In this document: piece by piece, positions 1 to 12,155 of the stretch
How the letters are laid out: each line of letters starts with the position of its first letter
Numbering within the stretch: the first letter of the stretch is position 1
From: Gremmenia infestans
Lineage: Eukaryota > Ascomycota > Leotiomycetes > Helotiales > Hamatocanthoscyphaceae
NCBI GenBank assembly: GCA_032629725.1
Contig: JAFEVB010000037.1
Span: 682,001-746,000, forward strand
Direction: 5' to 3'
Length of the DNA: 64,000 bases
The notes under the pieces: generated by a model
What the model was told of the DNA's origin: nothing
What the model saw: the letters and a program-made list of their open reading frames with translations, nothing else
Database searches by the model: none
Made by a program: the position numbers and the translations under genes

Positions 1-1131
1 CAGAGGCTTATGATGCGCGCAAATGTTATGTCTAGTGAAAGTATTATTTCTCCATCACTATAAACATACATAAGTAATGAAGGGCATGGTGGACGTATAT
101 AGAGGACAGATGGTGACAAGTACCTAGGTAGTAATCATCGCTAAACAAAGCGGACTTAATGATATCCAAGGAGCAGCGGCTTGACAAAAGATTCGTAGAA
201 ATACCCAGAATTCTGGACCTGCCACTCTTTCTAGTGAGTAGAGATAGGTATCAATGCGCAAATCAACTGGGAAGCTTCGACTCCTGAGCATCGTAGTGAA
301 TTTAGCCCCTAGCAATTGATATATCCGACGCGAAAAAAAAGGCAAACTGCTAAAGAGCAAGCGTTTGAGAAATTTACGCGTAAAGAACTCTTCGTGACTC
401 ATATGAGAGTCTAGTACTGGTGGTACTATAAACACTTCATAGATCGCTAGCTAAACCTCTCCGACTAGGTAGTTTGTCCGCGGGTTTGAAATATTCGAAT
501 CGAAGCAAATTACATTCTACCACACTATTCTATGTTATGATCCCTCTTGAAGCACACACACATACACACATACCCACATATATATGTGTATATATAAATG
601 TGCAGGTCAGAAACAAAAGTGTCAACTTTTATGCGCCTAGAGCTTCTCGACGCGTGCTGAACGTTACTGCTTGGAGCAAATACTTAAATTAACTAACTTA
701 TTTCACACGCTGGCTGAGTCTGGAAATACCCATATGAGACAAGTTTAACAGGGAGAGGATTTCATTCTTTTCGGTCACTTAAACATGTGCTATTAGGGGT
801 TTATGCGGGGATAAATGTGGATATAGAAAACAGATCGCTGCCGTAGAATATCAGGGCTAATTGAATACTATTCTTAAGCTGAAAGAAGAAACAGAGTAGC
901 GGATCTTGATTTCCATAGTATTGTATCTATAAGACATATGTGCAAAGGAAAGACTAAGAAGAAAAGACAATATTGAAAGGTTTATTTTCATTTCTCATCT
1001 TTCTGTACATGATGTCTTTTTGTACTTGGAACAAAAGAAGGAAAACGCCGCCTGGAGCCGATAGGAAAGCACGAATGGGTAACCCTAGTATCATACATGG
1101 TCTTTTACATCTGATATTCTCAGGCCATTCT
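1..1131. other. Gene-free left edge
   Basis: I see no supportable gene here. The open frames are short, several lack an ATG, and none shows a recognisable motif or joins a neighbour across splice signals. The stretch is AT-rich and downstream of the rhodopsin-like gene that is read leftward, so it probably contains that gene's 3' UTR and terminator. A CA/TA-rich simple repeat lies at about 553-596. Confidence 0.6.
553..596. repeat. CA/TA simple-sequence repeat
   Basis: An imperfect run of CA dinucleotides passes into TA/TG dinucleotides. It is an ordinary microsatellite with no sign of function. Confidence 0.7.
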
Positions 1132-2544
1132 TTAAACATGTTGCTTGGTACTTACAGCACTCAACGCATCATCATACGTAGTTGTGATCTCAGTATGGCG
1201 TTGAATAACACCCTCGGCCTTGTCCGTATTATGCAGGATGAAGTCGTCGCTGTTATTGTCCACATTTTTGTTATGGCCTGTACCAATTTCTACGTCGTAT
1301 GGTTTTGATAAGTCCTGCTTAATGGTGTTCATCCTGAAGTTACCGGTACCGGTACCCGTGCCTTTGGCGTCGCTTTGTTGGTAGTAGGGGCCTGCCCCTC
1401 CTCCTCCGCTAGAGCTTCCTCCCGTAACACGGTTGTATAGTGGTCGGAGGGCGGGAATTGAAACGCAGACGATCGTAAGGGTCAACTCGGACATGGTCCA
1501 CATCACTGAGTCGCTAACAGCAACTGAGAAGCAAAGTATTAGCACAAGCTAGATAATGGGGTTTTATCAAAGGGGTAGAGATGGCTTACAAAGATAATCG
1601 GAGGTCTTGTTCAGAGCGTCTAAGCCAGTAGTACGAACGACACCACAGATTCCAGCACTAAATAGTCAGTATTATGCTAAAGGGCCTGCATTATTGCAGC
1701 AAAGGTAAACTTACAAGACACCAAGGCTTAGAGAGACGCAAATAGTAATTCTTTCCTTCCTCTTGATATTGACCTTCCACAAGACGTACCACGGGTAGAA
1801 AGCGAGGAAAAAGTCCATCGCAGCAGACCATGCTGATAAAATCGTCAGTATCAGTGAGCGCGAATAATCTCGATGATATAGGGGGCAATAGCTTACAGCA
1901 CATAATCTCTGCAATAAGAGCCAAGTTCATATGACAGACTTGTCCCTCAGCAGCCTTGACTCGTGGGTCCCAAATAGACGCAGTGGGTGTGCATTGTGCG
2001 AAAACTGCAATGGCGAGAAATATACTAAGGAACATGATGCTGACTATCCAGAACCAGAGGACTACCTTATGCCTTATCTAATATTAGTTTAGACTCCAGG
2101 AAGTGATAATATGCTACTTAGTACTTACCATGTCTTATTTACTATCCGCATCAAGAATACAGCAACTGCGCACTTGCTAAGTCCCATAGCCAGCGAAATG
2201 AAGGATTGCCCGATGAGCAGCATCAAAATTCCATGCGTAATCTGTTCAATATCCAACTTATCAACGTGGGTGCCCATGCCGTAATGGACCGAGGCACTGA
2301 TCAGACACGCGAAAGAACACATCAAGAGCTGGTGCATGTGTGTCAGCCAAAGAAGCAATTGACAACTGGACTTTCGAGATCTTACCCAAGCAGCCATCAG
2401 GATAAAGTCATCCGGTCCTACTCTTCCTCCCACAAACGTTCGAGTATACCATCGCAAGCTGATAGTTGCACAAGCAATGCCCGTCTCAACCCACAAAACT
2501 GCGAGTAGTTGCTGGCCCTTATAGCCAATTTCATTATTTCCCAT
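1132..2544 (-). CDS. Fungal rhodopsin-like (PTH11/SAT5-type) seven-helix integral membrane protein
   Basis: The model has six exons: 2544-2386, 2328-2129, 2072-1897, 1832-1715, 1657-1590 and 1523-1132, giving 370 aa. All junctions keep frame and use GTAAGT-like donors. The protein has the fungal 'rhodopsin' domain layout: an early helix followed by GPDDFILM, then HYGMGTH, a helix ending in LMRIV, a QCTP motif in the extracellular loop, FYPW in a late helix, SLGVFAG, and a final helix ending in SIPALRPL. A hydrophilic tail of about 85 residues follows, rich in Gly and Ser. This family is known as large and mostly of unknown function; some PTH11-like members act in surface sensing. No retinal lysine is asserted. 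The ATG at 2544 is chosen because it directly precedes the first helix. The first intron (2329-2385) is 57 nt and contains no stop, so retention would insert 19 residues. Confidence 0.88.
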
Positions 2545-2695
2545 CTTGACCAGAATTGAACCCCGAAGTTTGAAAGTCTTTCTGGTGGTAGTACTCTTGA
2601 CGGATGATCATGGAGATCAACTTGTTGATTAAGCCAAGTCTTTTTGAATACACAAAGTTGTGAGCAGGTTTATACCTATACTCCTTTACAAACCT

Positions 2696-3228
2696 TTAGC
2701 TTGAATCAGAGACAGGGTGCCAATGAAACGGGTCGCGACATTCCGGACAATTCCCAGGCGAAGATGTATGAGGAAAGTGAACACTTCCTCCTTCATGCAT
2801 AGAATCAATAGCCACCCTAGGGAATCGGAGATGCCAGAACGTTTGTTTAACATACCTCCAGGCTACCAGAGTAAGAATAGGAAATAGAAGTGTAGAGCAT
2901 TTGTCTTTCCATTGCTCCATTTGGTAGGCTTAAGGCTTTCTTGCACCGTATCGCGTCGGGGAAGACGGGGCGCTGGGAAAGGATCACGCTGCAAGGGTAT
3001 GCATAGAACGCTAGGAACATTCTCGCCCCTAGGTTCAATTCACGGGAACCTAGCTGGCCTTTTAATTGGCAACTGCCGATTGAAAAATTCCGTTATTGCA
3101 TTGAGACGATAACAGGGAGACTCCTTGGGGAAGCCGTGCCTTATCATTCCTATGCCATACTTACTGCCGTGCAGCGTGTCCATCCTGTGAGTTCCTTGCT
3201 CCGTAGTAAATCTCTGTAAGGCACTCAT
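2696..3228 (-). pseudogene. Unrecognised ORF cluster, possible broken gene
   Basis: Three short minus-strand frames (3228-3040, 3038-2847, 2920-2696) follow one another just upstream of the rhodopsin-like gene. The first starts with a true ATG and contains a GTAAGT donor near 3170. A downstream acceptor can join it in frame to the second. The second ends at a GTATGT donor, but joining it to the third frame, which carries a CPEC motif, gives a stop in the frames I tried. I recognise no family. It could be a degraded gene, a small divergent gene with introns I misplaced, or chance. Confidence 0.2.
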
Positions 3229-4191
3229 ACTTTATTGGTTATCTTGGCTTTGTACTTACTCGAGTAGTATGATCCTTTCGAATATTCTCTGGTTTTGAAG
3301 TTCGGTGCTAATAGAAATAGTGGGTCGCGCGGGATGCAAGTATTATCCCCGGATGATCAGACTAAATTGCGAAGGTACTGTAAGTGTTTCGTGATCCTCT
3401 CGTTACAGTAATGACTAACAAGTACGGACCAATGCTTGGCGTGATTTTACATCAGGTATGTACCTCTCTTAGAGCCCCCCCCCTTCTTCTATAGTACATG
3501 GGGGGTCTAATCGACTTACTATTCCCAAACCTCAGTACATAAGCGAAGATTTGTTCGGAAAATCCAATACTTATAAAAATTAAAAAATAATAGAATAATA
3601 ATTATTGGTATGCTGAGACTAAGGACAGAGGATTCTTGCCTATACTTAGTTTGAAGTGTTAATTACGGATCGAAAGGCGTTACGAGTCTTACGATCAGGG
3701 ATTCATCATTCGTGCGCTGTTAGCCTAATCAACACAGCTCAGTGACACTGAGTCAGTGTCGATGATCAGAGGACCCAGCGCTCCAACCCCGGAATCTTGG
3801 CGGACGCACTTGCGCAGGGCTAAGCAAGGAAGCCCCTTTAACAAATCTGCCTCTACCTAATCAGCTCTTGTTGCGGGCATGGCGTAGTTCGATGGATTGC
3901 AAGCCTGCATTCTTGGATATTGCCGTGGACGTGTTGCAACTTGCAGCGAAGGGGCATGTGAATAGCAGTCTACTAAACAACGAGTTCGAATTCACCAGTT
4001 CGGCTTGTTGAAAAAGCTCTAGCTATAATTATTCTATCTATCTTCCAGAATCAGAATCCTGTTTCGGCTATTTCTCCAATACTATTCCGCCCTTGTAGAC
4101 ACGTCTAAACGAATGACACTGCTTTTATGTACACCTATCTATTTGATTCCCACCACATTGTTTGAAAGACTGTCAGCTGACAGATATTTAT
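3229..4191. other. Intergenic, no gene seen
   Basis: This is AT-rich sequence between the ORF cluster and the 3' end of the MFS gene. A short palindromic patch (GACACTGAGTCAGTGTC) lies near 3743-3759. I found no coding or RNA feature that I can support. Confidence 0.5.
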
Positions 4192-5974
4192 CTATCCAGA
4201 TTTTGAACTTTCGGCACTGTCTACCAAAACCGCCGCTCCGCGACTTTCACCAACGAAAGCATCCTTAAGCTCAACTTCCACCTTGTCTCCAAACTTGGTG
4301 TTGATTTCTTCCAATGACAGGCCCATGGTCTAATAAAACTGTGTCAGTCAAAAGAACAAAACATAGAATTGAGCGATCAAATACCTCTGGAAAGTAAAAC
4401 ATAATACCTATTGCGCTAACAACGGTAACTGAGACGAGAATCATATAAAATTCCCATCCAATGTTCTTAAGAGCCACGGAAACAGGAGCACTGTATGCAA
4501 TTGCATTCCCGAAGAAACTGGCATACGCCAGAGTCGATCCTTCACTTCGGAGATGCGTGGGCCAGATTTCAGAGCCGTAGACATAAGAGGTACACTCGAC
4601 AGTCGAAGTGAAGAAAGCACCAAATATGAAGTACAAAGCTACGAGGGCGTTGGTTCCAGCCTGGTTAGTCGAGCCTAGATAGTACTTGACAAGTGCTGCC
4701 ATGACACTGAGAATCGCAGCGCTGCCAATGCCACCGACAACTAAATAATGTTAGAACGGCACGTTACGCGAATTTGAGTTACTTGCCTAGAAGTTTGACT
4801 CGGCCCACACGATCAAGGAGGATTACGTTGAAGCCACAGCCAATCAACGCACACACACTCCAGACAACACCCAATCCCAACTGCACCGTGGTGCCAAATC
4901 CAAGGCCAGCCATGAAAGTCGGAACCAAGTTTGCAATGGCGGTGATACCGGTTCCTTGGCCCATGATCCAAAGCAGAATGGAGCAGAATGCTCGCTTTCT
5001 GAGATGTGGAGTGCTGAAAATATAGATGAAGCCCTTTGGAAGGAGCTTCTCAGTTTCAACCTGTGCCTTGATCTGAACAGCTTCAGCCTGGGCGAGAGTC
5101 GCATCAGGATCACTCTCGGTATTGTGGAGGTATTGAAGCACTTTATTTGCATCCTCGTCGCGACCTTTCTCCATCAACCAACGAGGGGATTCTGGCAAAA
5201 AGTAGAGCGAGCAAAGGTGGATGCATGCTATAACGGCGAGTACGATGAAGTTCAACCGCCATTGGATAGCAGACTTCACGAAGCTGAACGCTAGGGCACA
5301 AAGAGCGGCGACGATATATGCTGATACAATGCCAACTCCTTGCAGTCCTACCAATAGACCGCGATTGTGAGGGGGGGATACCTCGCTCATGTAAACGGGC
5401 GTGTTTGAGAGTACCATACCAGCTCCAATTCCGCAAAGAACTCGAGCAGTGAGGAACATTTCGATACTAACAGAGCCGGCCTGAAGTGCTGCCGAGACAA
5501 GAACGATAATGGAAGCGCACGCATTTGCGATCTTTCGTCCGAATTTGTTTGAGATAGGAGCCTGAACGAGAGATCCGACCATTGCTCCACCGAGGAATCT
5601 AAACACAAGTTCAGTAAGGGTCAACAGTGTTAGTAGTGAGTTTCTTACCCTCCGAAAAGTCCATCTGTAATCTGAGTAGCGTTCGATCCCGTGAGAAACT
5701 TGGCAATGAAGGTGGTTTGAGCAAGCGTGCCCGAGATAATATTTGCTGAGAATCCATAAAGAAACCCACCGAGACAGGCCGTGGCAATGACCTGTGAAGA
5801 TTAAGTTAAGCTATTATTCTGAGAGACAATGACACGGCAACATACCACAACATTGACAAAGCTGGTGTGCCTTGGAATGTCAACAGATTGAGACTCGTTG
5901 GCCCCAGTAGCCTCGAACGAGGACTGGTCTTTCTCACTAGACGGCTGCATCTTTGTATCTGAAACCTCTGTCAT
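4192..5974 (-). CDS. MFS sugar-porter-family transporter
   Basis: The model has five exons: 5974-5846, 5791-5649, 5598-4787, 4740-4385 and 4329-4192, giving 525 aa. It is a twelve-helix major facilitator of the sugar porter type, predicted to move a hexose, polyol or related solute by proton symport across the plasma membrane; the substrate cannot be told from sequence. Signatures seen are FGRK after helix 2, PESPRW at the end of helix 6 with the KGR continuation, DRVGR in the central region, and FPE joined by splicing to TMGLSLEE after helix 12. Intron 3 (4741-4786) has a GC donor (GCAAGT) and an AG acceptor; only that reading keeps frame. The ATG at 5974 gives a hydrophilic N-terminus before helix 1; an in-frame ATG at 6037 would add 21 residues and cannot be excluded. 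Confidence 0.9.
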
Positions 5975-7089
5975 GGCGGAACTGTCACAGAAACGTGGTA
6001 AATAGGTGTTTGTTGATGAAATATACCGCGGTGCCACGTGGGAAATGCGAACTTAAGGCGAGGGTCTCATGAAAGTTAAAGAAAACTGATGGTAGCAGTC
6101 TGCAGCTGAAGAACTGTGCGGAAAAAGCGACGACCTATGAAAAGCTTTGAAGTTGATTCAGAGATAAAAATGGTAACCTGTTGGCTTAAAGAACCTTCGA
6201 GCTGGACCGAAGAAGTAATGATTTTGCCTCTCCACAATGTTTTGGGTTCGCAGATAATGCATGCTGCATTGAGAATATCGACCCGCTTTTCGTGGGCCTA
6301 TACTGCACTGAGCTTCCCTTGCATATCCTTCATGATGATCTCCTTTGGCTGCTGCTGGCTTGTTTGAACGGCTAATACCTCGCTTAGAGTTTCGGCCAGG
6401 GTCTATGTAGTCATTTTTGAATCCCCTATGAATTAAGTTAAGGATGAAACCCTTTTGAAGATCACTAGAGATATGAATAGTTGAGACTGTAAAAGAATTG
6501 GCTTTAAAAATAGGTTACTAAAAGAATACAGGTTTACTTCAATATGACAGCAAAAGAGTAGGAATTGGGCGGGGAAACACCAGAAGTACTCCATACGCGA
6601 GACAACGGCAGTGCACTGGCGAGGCTGGACCCCCCGCCAGGGCACTTTACTAAACCCCTGTACCAACACATACCCCGGCTTTGGCATTAGTGGCTATTGT
6701 CCGATTGGTGATCATTACTTCCTTCACATCCAATCATGATTTACAGGAGATAGGAATACCAACAAGATAAGTTTTTTCCGCTGCTGCCCCTCAAAATCAT
6801 ATACCGAGTAGATCGTTTGCTTCGTATGGCGTGATTAATACTGCAATATTTGATCCTGGCTTGAACCCTACAACCGGGAAAGTGAGACTCAGGGGTGAAA
6901 AACATTCCTCTTCGAATCCCGAAACTCTCCGTTGGCTTTAGTGCTCCTTCAGACTATTTGCCGGAAAATAATACACCATTCATATCCAATCACTTCGCTC
7001 TTACTTTCCAGCTCAAGACCTTTGATTTAAGCAATTCTTTTAGAGTGCAACGCAACCGACCATTTTTACCGCAATATCAGACCGCAAAT
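5975..7089. promoter_or_regulatory. Divergent intergenic region between MFS transporter and SDR
   Basis: About 1.1 kb separates the start of the leftward transporter from the start of the rightward dehydrogenase, so both promoters lie here. No gene is supported inside it; the frames at 6116-6367 and 6433-6687 have no recognisable content. The open frame of the dehydrogenase extends left to 6895, but that part begins without an ATG and has no homology-like features, so I treat it as 5' UTR. Confidence 0.5.
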
Positions 7090-7926
7090 ATGGAAGTACC
7101 CGAGGCGGAAGTCTTCCCCATGCTGAAGGGCAAAGTCGCCATCGTGACGGGCGGCTCGCAAGGCATGGGCAAAGCCACTGCCTCAGTATTTTTGAGAGCT
7201 GGTGCCAAAGTCGTCATAGCCGACATTAAAGAGGAAGAGGGTCAGAAAACCGTCTCTGAATTGTCTCAATATGGGGAAATCCTATTCGTCAAAGCCGACA
7301 TCTCCAAGTCAGAAGAAGTTCAGAACCTCGTGGCTCAAACGGTAGCCAAGTTTGGAAAACTTGATGTGGCTGTCAATAATGCTGCTCTGTCACCAGACAA
7401 CTCGCCACTTGTTGACTTTGATGAAACATATTGGAGGAAGACCATCGATATCAACTTGACAGGTTCGGCTTTGTGTTGCAAGTGGGAGATGCAGCAGATG
7501 ATCAAGCAAGGCTCAAAGGCGTCTATCATCAATATCGCCTCTATAAATGCTTTCAAACCGCAGCCGAACATGCCGGCCTACACGCTCGCAAAGCATGCTA
7601 TCATTGGATTGACGAAACACGCTGCGATGGAAGGTGGACAACATGGAATCCGTGTGAACACTATTGCTCCTGGAGCTATCTTTGTAAGACTTCCTCAATT
7701 ACTATACCCTAAAGTGCCAACTAACATGTAAAAGAGTGACATGTCGGCGGCGGCATTGAAAATCATGGGAACAACGATGGAAGAGTTTGCTCCGAATGTG
7801 AGCTACCTGAATAGATTTGGAATGGCTCACGAGGTTGCACAAGCCTCGCTCTGGTTATCTTCGGACAATGCGTCCTATGTCACTGGGATTTGCTTGCCTG
7901 TTGATGGAGGATTCACGGCTAAATAG
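7090..7926 (+). CDS. Short-chain dehydrogenase/reductase (classical SDR)
   Basis: There are two exons, 7090-7683 and 7735-7926, with a 51-nt intron (GTAAGA donor, CTAAC branch), giving 261 aa. This is a classical SDR: a Rossmann fold with the cofactor loop TGGSQGMG near residues 20-27, an acidic residue after strand 2 (ADIKEEE), which favours NAD(H), the NNA motif, and the catalytic Ser, YxxxK set in INIAS...AYTLAK. The C-terminus (TGICLPVDGGFT) is typical of the 3-oxoacyl-ACP reductase/sugar or alcohol dehydrogenase subgroup. The protein is probably soluble; the substrate is not predictable. The ATG at 7090 gives a start about 13 residues before the first strand. The gene opposes the MFS transporter across a shared intergenic region, so co-regulation with it is possible but unproven. 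Confidence 0.9.
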
Positions 7927-9578
7927 GGTAGACTTGTTTCACCTTGAAGAGCGCATTTCAATGTAGACTTTGTTTGAGACTTAAGAGGGACATCATTTCG
8001 AACTGTAAATAGCCCACTACTTAAGTGATCTAATGTCTCGAAATTATATGAACTTCATTCTCAGTGAATTTGTCATATACAATTGTCTTTTAGATAACTC
8101 GAATATAGCTTGAAATTCTAGGTAAGTGATCTGCCACGCCAATTCCTCAAAAGTTCAGGAATACTATTCGAAAAATAATGTCTTTTTGAAACGTGAATTT
8201 GCTAGGCTCGGCTTCTACTAATTCCAGTAGCTATATGTTATCATTTTAAGAATTGAAAGATTATTATTAGCATCAGATATTTACATTCTTTATAGATTCG
8301 TATGATAATATCCTATTAAGATTAAGTCTAGGGTAGCCCCCCAATCAACACTTCGTATAAACGGGCGACTTGATTCCTTCCACGCTAAACAGTCCCCACT
8401 ATTGACTTAACATCAATGCAAGTGGGCCTCAGTCAGGCAAGATCTGCGGATCCGGAATAATCCCAGCTCCTCGACGGCAATTGGGGCCGCTCGGTTCGGC
8501 CCCTTTTCTATGGTGCTGGATCGCACGATCGGGCGATCAACAATGGCAACACCTAAGATAGTACTGAGCGCCCGAGCCGCTTTTCCCCATCGTAATCCCT
8601 GGCAAATCTTCAGTATACCCATGAAAATCCCTAAAGTACTCGCATCGCTTTTTTAATTCAAATACTTCGTATATTACCATAGCAGAAATAAGGTTTACTC
8701 CGCGCCGTACAGTATTAATTTATTGCACGCCACTTACAAAGCTCAGATTCCATGAAATACAGGACGGCTTACGGCTCTGCCCGAAAAGTCTCCATTGAGA
8801 ACCTTGGCTAAGCAAGCTACGGAGTATTGCTGTATACTACGGTAAAGAGTCAGTGATATGCAGGATGCCAAAGCCTCTATCCACGCTAAATAGTCTCCAC
8901 TGAGTCCACTACTGTACTCAAAAAGTAAGCATACGCTAGTGAAGCTGCCCGCCGGAAACCATCCGGTATACAGACGTGGGGTGTGGGCTACTGGGGTAGC
9001 CACAGGGTCTCGAAAGTTCGAAACGCACCTGCCAGGGTTCGGGGATTGTAAAGTAATCGCGCTAGACTTGCAGTTGTGTGCTCTTTGCTTGGACCCTCCT
9101 GATGACAGTGACAGTGACAGTGACACGCATGCACCATCGGTCCATCATTACTTAAGTGAAATTTTCAAGTGTTGCGAATCCTCACCAGATTTCCTAAGAT
9201 CTACAAGATGTGACCTCTGCGGAGTTACTTCGTCACAAGCGTAACTATTCCGCCAAGAATTATATAGCAGGGGGGGTAAGAATGGTGGTAAACGCACCAA
9301 AGCAAGGCCCCCTTACTGGTCATCTTGGCTAAATAGTAATCGTTACGCCTGAGACGAAGCACGATGGAATAGCTTTGTATCGGCCTCTTCCTAGAACCCT
9401 GATACCCCGACCCTCACCGTATGAGGGAGGGAAGTTGCCAATTCCCAAGGCGCTGGGATCGGAAATATAACCCGTAAAGCAGATGAAAGACGGCACCACA
9501 AGCTCCTTTTAGTTTGACATTGATTCTCTTCCATTACTGTAACTCGTGGGTATTTTCCAACCGCAAAGAACCGTGAAC
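7927..9578. other. Intergenic, no gene seen
   Basis: There is no supportable coding region. A GC-rich hairpin (GGGGCCG, 7-nt loop, CGGCCCC) lies at 8483-8503. Three tandem GACAGT units lie at 9104-9126. A roughly 20-bp sequence beginning CCACGCTAAA occurs near 8380 and again, with changes, near 8881, which could be a remnant of a dispersed repeat. Confidence 0.5.
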
Positions 9579-10493
9579 ATGGCAGCAACTCAATCTCGCG
9601 TCCATGAGGGAAAACTCGCCATTGTCACAGGCTCAGCAAGGAGTAAGCTTCCCAGGGATAACCCTTCGTTAATGCTGGAATATTTGCTCACAACCTGACT
9701 AGGCATCGGAGCAGCCATTGCCCGCAAACTCGCCAGCAAAGGATGTAACATCCTTATCAACTACGCGACTACGTCGTCCGATGCCCTAGCTTCTAGCCTA
9801 GCCACTGAGCTTACTTCCGCCTATTCGGTGAAAACCGCTACAGTACGCGCGGACATCAGCACAACTGAAGGCTGTGATTTTATCATCACTACCGCAAAGA
9901 AGTACTTCTCCAAAGATGAGAAGCTTCAAGTCGATATTCTAGTCCACAATGCAGCCGTCCTCTATGTCGGCCCCGTTGAATCCGTAATCGAGAAGGAGTT
10001 CCACCACATCTATGCCGTCAACGTGCTAGGTCCCGCACTTCTCACGGCAGCATGTAAGCCATATCTCCCAACCGACCGTTCAGGTCGTATCGTCATGATG
10101 TCCAGCATCAATCCCAAGATTGGCACGCCTCATACGACGCTTTATTCGGGCACCAAGGCGGCTGTGGAGGCCATGACTCGCGTGTGGTGTCGAGAATTAT
10201 CTGAGAATGCTACTGTGAATGCGATCAATCCGGGCCCGGTCATGACGGATATGTATTTGTCGTCTGCGGAAGAAGTGAAGCAGGGACTGGCAGTGTGGAA
10301 TCCGGTCACGCCATTGGCTGCGGTGAGGGATACGGATAGCCCCGAGGTGAAGGAGCTGGGGAATCGTTTGGGTGGGAGACCGGCGTATGATCATGAGATT
10401 GCGGGAATCGTTGCTATTCTCTGTGATCCGGATGCTGGGTGGTGCACCGGAAGTGTTGTCAGTGCTAATGGAGGACTGTCTTTCAGTTTTTAG
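9579..10493 (+). CDS. Short-chain dehydrogenase/reductase (classical SDR), second copy type
   Basis: There are two exons, 9579-9642 and 9703-10493, with a 60-nt intron (GTAAGC donor, CTGAC branch, TAG acceptor), giving 284 aa. The intron interrupts the glycine-rich cofactor loop itself, and splicing restores TGSARSIGAAIA. The HNAA motif, the catalytic serine in MMSSIN and the YSGTK catalytic pair follow, then NPGPVMTDM. The C-terminus (GSVVSANGGLSF) is usual for the family. Sequence style is closest to the fungal tetrahydroxynaphthalene/3-oxoacyl-ACP reductase-like SDRs, but no specific substrate can be assigned. The protein is clearly diverged from the SDR at 7.1 kb, so the pair is not a recent tandem duplication. 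The ATG at 9579 is the only start that leads into the intact nucleotide-binding loop. Confidence 0.9.
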
Positions 10494-10844
10494 ATGTGTA
10501 CATAGTCAAATTCTACATGTTGTCAGACGTGAGTTGTTTGCAGGGTAAAATTTGATAGGTGAAAAGTATCGAGCTTACTGAAGTCGAAGTTGACTTTATT
10601 GTGAGGTACAAACCACAGTTCGTAACTTTTGCTGTCAGTCTATACTGTCAGTCTATACTCTGCGTGACCTTTTCGCAGTTGGGAAAGAAATACGTTGTTG
10701 GAAAAGAGGAAACCCAATAAAGGGATTTAAAGCCTATACGTAATGTGAGGAGACCTTTTCGCATTTTCCCATATCTAATTTGTTCATCCTAGCCCATCTT
10801 TAAGAAGTCTCGATGCTTTAGTTTTTGGCAAGATTCCTTTCGGG
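10494..10844. other. Intergenic, no gene seen
   Basis: This is sequence downstream of the second SDR. It contains a short tandem duplication, CTGTCAGTCTATA repeated near 10631-10658. I saw no coding signal. Confidence 0.5.
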
Positions 10845-11299
10845 CTAGGAACAAGAGCCCTTACCAGAGATTCCCTTTTCAAAGTTCTCGTATGGTGGCA
10901 GTTTTGTATCTGTACATGAATATGATAGCGGCTGGTCGCATGGGATCGAAGTCGGGACTGGTTTGCCTGCTCTCTTAAGACTCTTTCGCTGTGACCGAAT
11001 GGTCCTGTCAATGTCCTTCAGCAACTTTTGAGTTGAATGAATCCAGTCGGCGGATGTTGTTCGAAGATCACGAATCCCCGTCCTCATCCGTATTTGAATA
11101 ATTGCCCTCCGCAATTCCTGTGCTTGTAACACACCCTCCTCTTCAATGACAGCCTTTCCCAAATCCTGTCTTTGTAAAATTTCAGGTACAGCCTATTCCA
11201 CATGTTCAATCCCATCTCCCTATTATGTGCCACTATCTCATCCCTCAATATAGCGAGGTCATTTTCCGCCGCTATCCGTTGTCCACTTCGCCACTTCAT
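10845..11299 (-). pseudogene. Possible relic of the C-terminal part of a pogo-type (DDE) transposase
   Basis: Two overlapping minus-strand frames together look like one charged, helical stretch broken by a frameshift. The upstream frame has AAENDLAILRDEI and the downstream frame VIEEEGVLQAQELRRAI. In known fungal pogo-family transposases the C-terminus carries a similar 'leave-one-helix, then GG-x-L-x-x-QE' pattern. No catalytic DDE core or terminal repeats were found nearby. The match rests on pattern only and could equally be an unknown coiled-coil fragment. Confidence 0.25.
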
Positions 11300-12155
11300 T
11301 TTGGAGTGGAATCAAATCTCAACCTGTTTCTTTCACCAATGCTGGAGCAAGTTCCCAATCGGCTTAAAATCAGTTGTGAGCTATTCGTTGTTCTAAGCAG
11401 GCAAAAGGCTTTAGTGTTATGAGGAGGATAAAGAGGAGGGCAAAGTTGGTGAGAATCGAGAAGTTCCTCAAAGAGTACTGAATCGTTCTATGTAAATCGA
11501 AGGCAAATATGATATGTCTTTAGTGCGATGTATTAGATTAGCTCGGGGGAATTTTTAGTAGGTGTAAAAGCGAAACTAGCAGAAATTCAAGTCGGGGCTA
11601 TTTGAAGGTCTAGCGGGGTGGGCGATTCTCACATGTAAAATTGATAGAAAGAACGTATCCTAAACCTGCAAGAACTTTAAATAGCAAAGTTCATGCGACA
11701 ACCACTAACAATTAGGGCCGTGATACTACTCTGCCTATTGGAGACTAATAGCTTCAGTCCGCTTGCGACTAGAGGGAACTTAGGGCTCGATGGTTACACA
11801 AAAAGCCAAAGAAAAGAGAACTTCAAGAACACGAACGAAAACGATAACAAAACATTAGATAGTTGAATGAAAAAAAATTATTACCAAATTCTCAACATAT
11901 ATAGCCCAAAGCAATGGATAATCAAGTACCCTAGATCTAAGAGGAAGAAGTTGAGACCTCAAGAATTCACCACGTCCTTCCCGAACGCATCAAGGTGAAC
12001 GGGAAGTCCCATCATGACCTCAACCCTAATCGCAATGACATAGTACGCACACAAGAACATGTCGAGCACATCTATGAATCACTCTCCCTCATCCATCTAC
12101 AAACTCAAACGAACCAAACACTCGTCTGTTGAAATAAAGCAAACAAACCCTCAAG
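11300..12155. other. Intergenic, upstream of small membrane protein gene
   Basis: I see no gene here. The last 100 bases before 12156 are C/T- and A-rich with few G, as is usual for promoter-proximal sequence in filamentous fungi. Confidence 0.5.

Noticed and set aside
124..435. 103-codon open frame at the left edge
   Set aside because: It starts at GTG, has no domain, and no splice partner is found.
1132..10493. Rhodopsin-like protein, MFS transporter and two SDRs as a metabolic gene cluster
   Set aside because: No backbone enzyme, no pathway regulator, wide spacing and mixed strands; all are common single genes.
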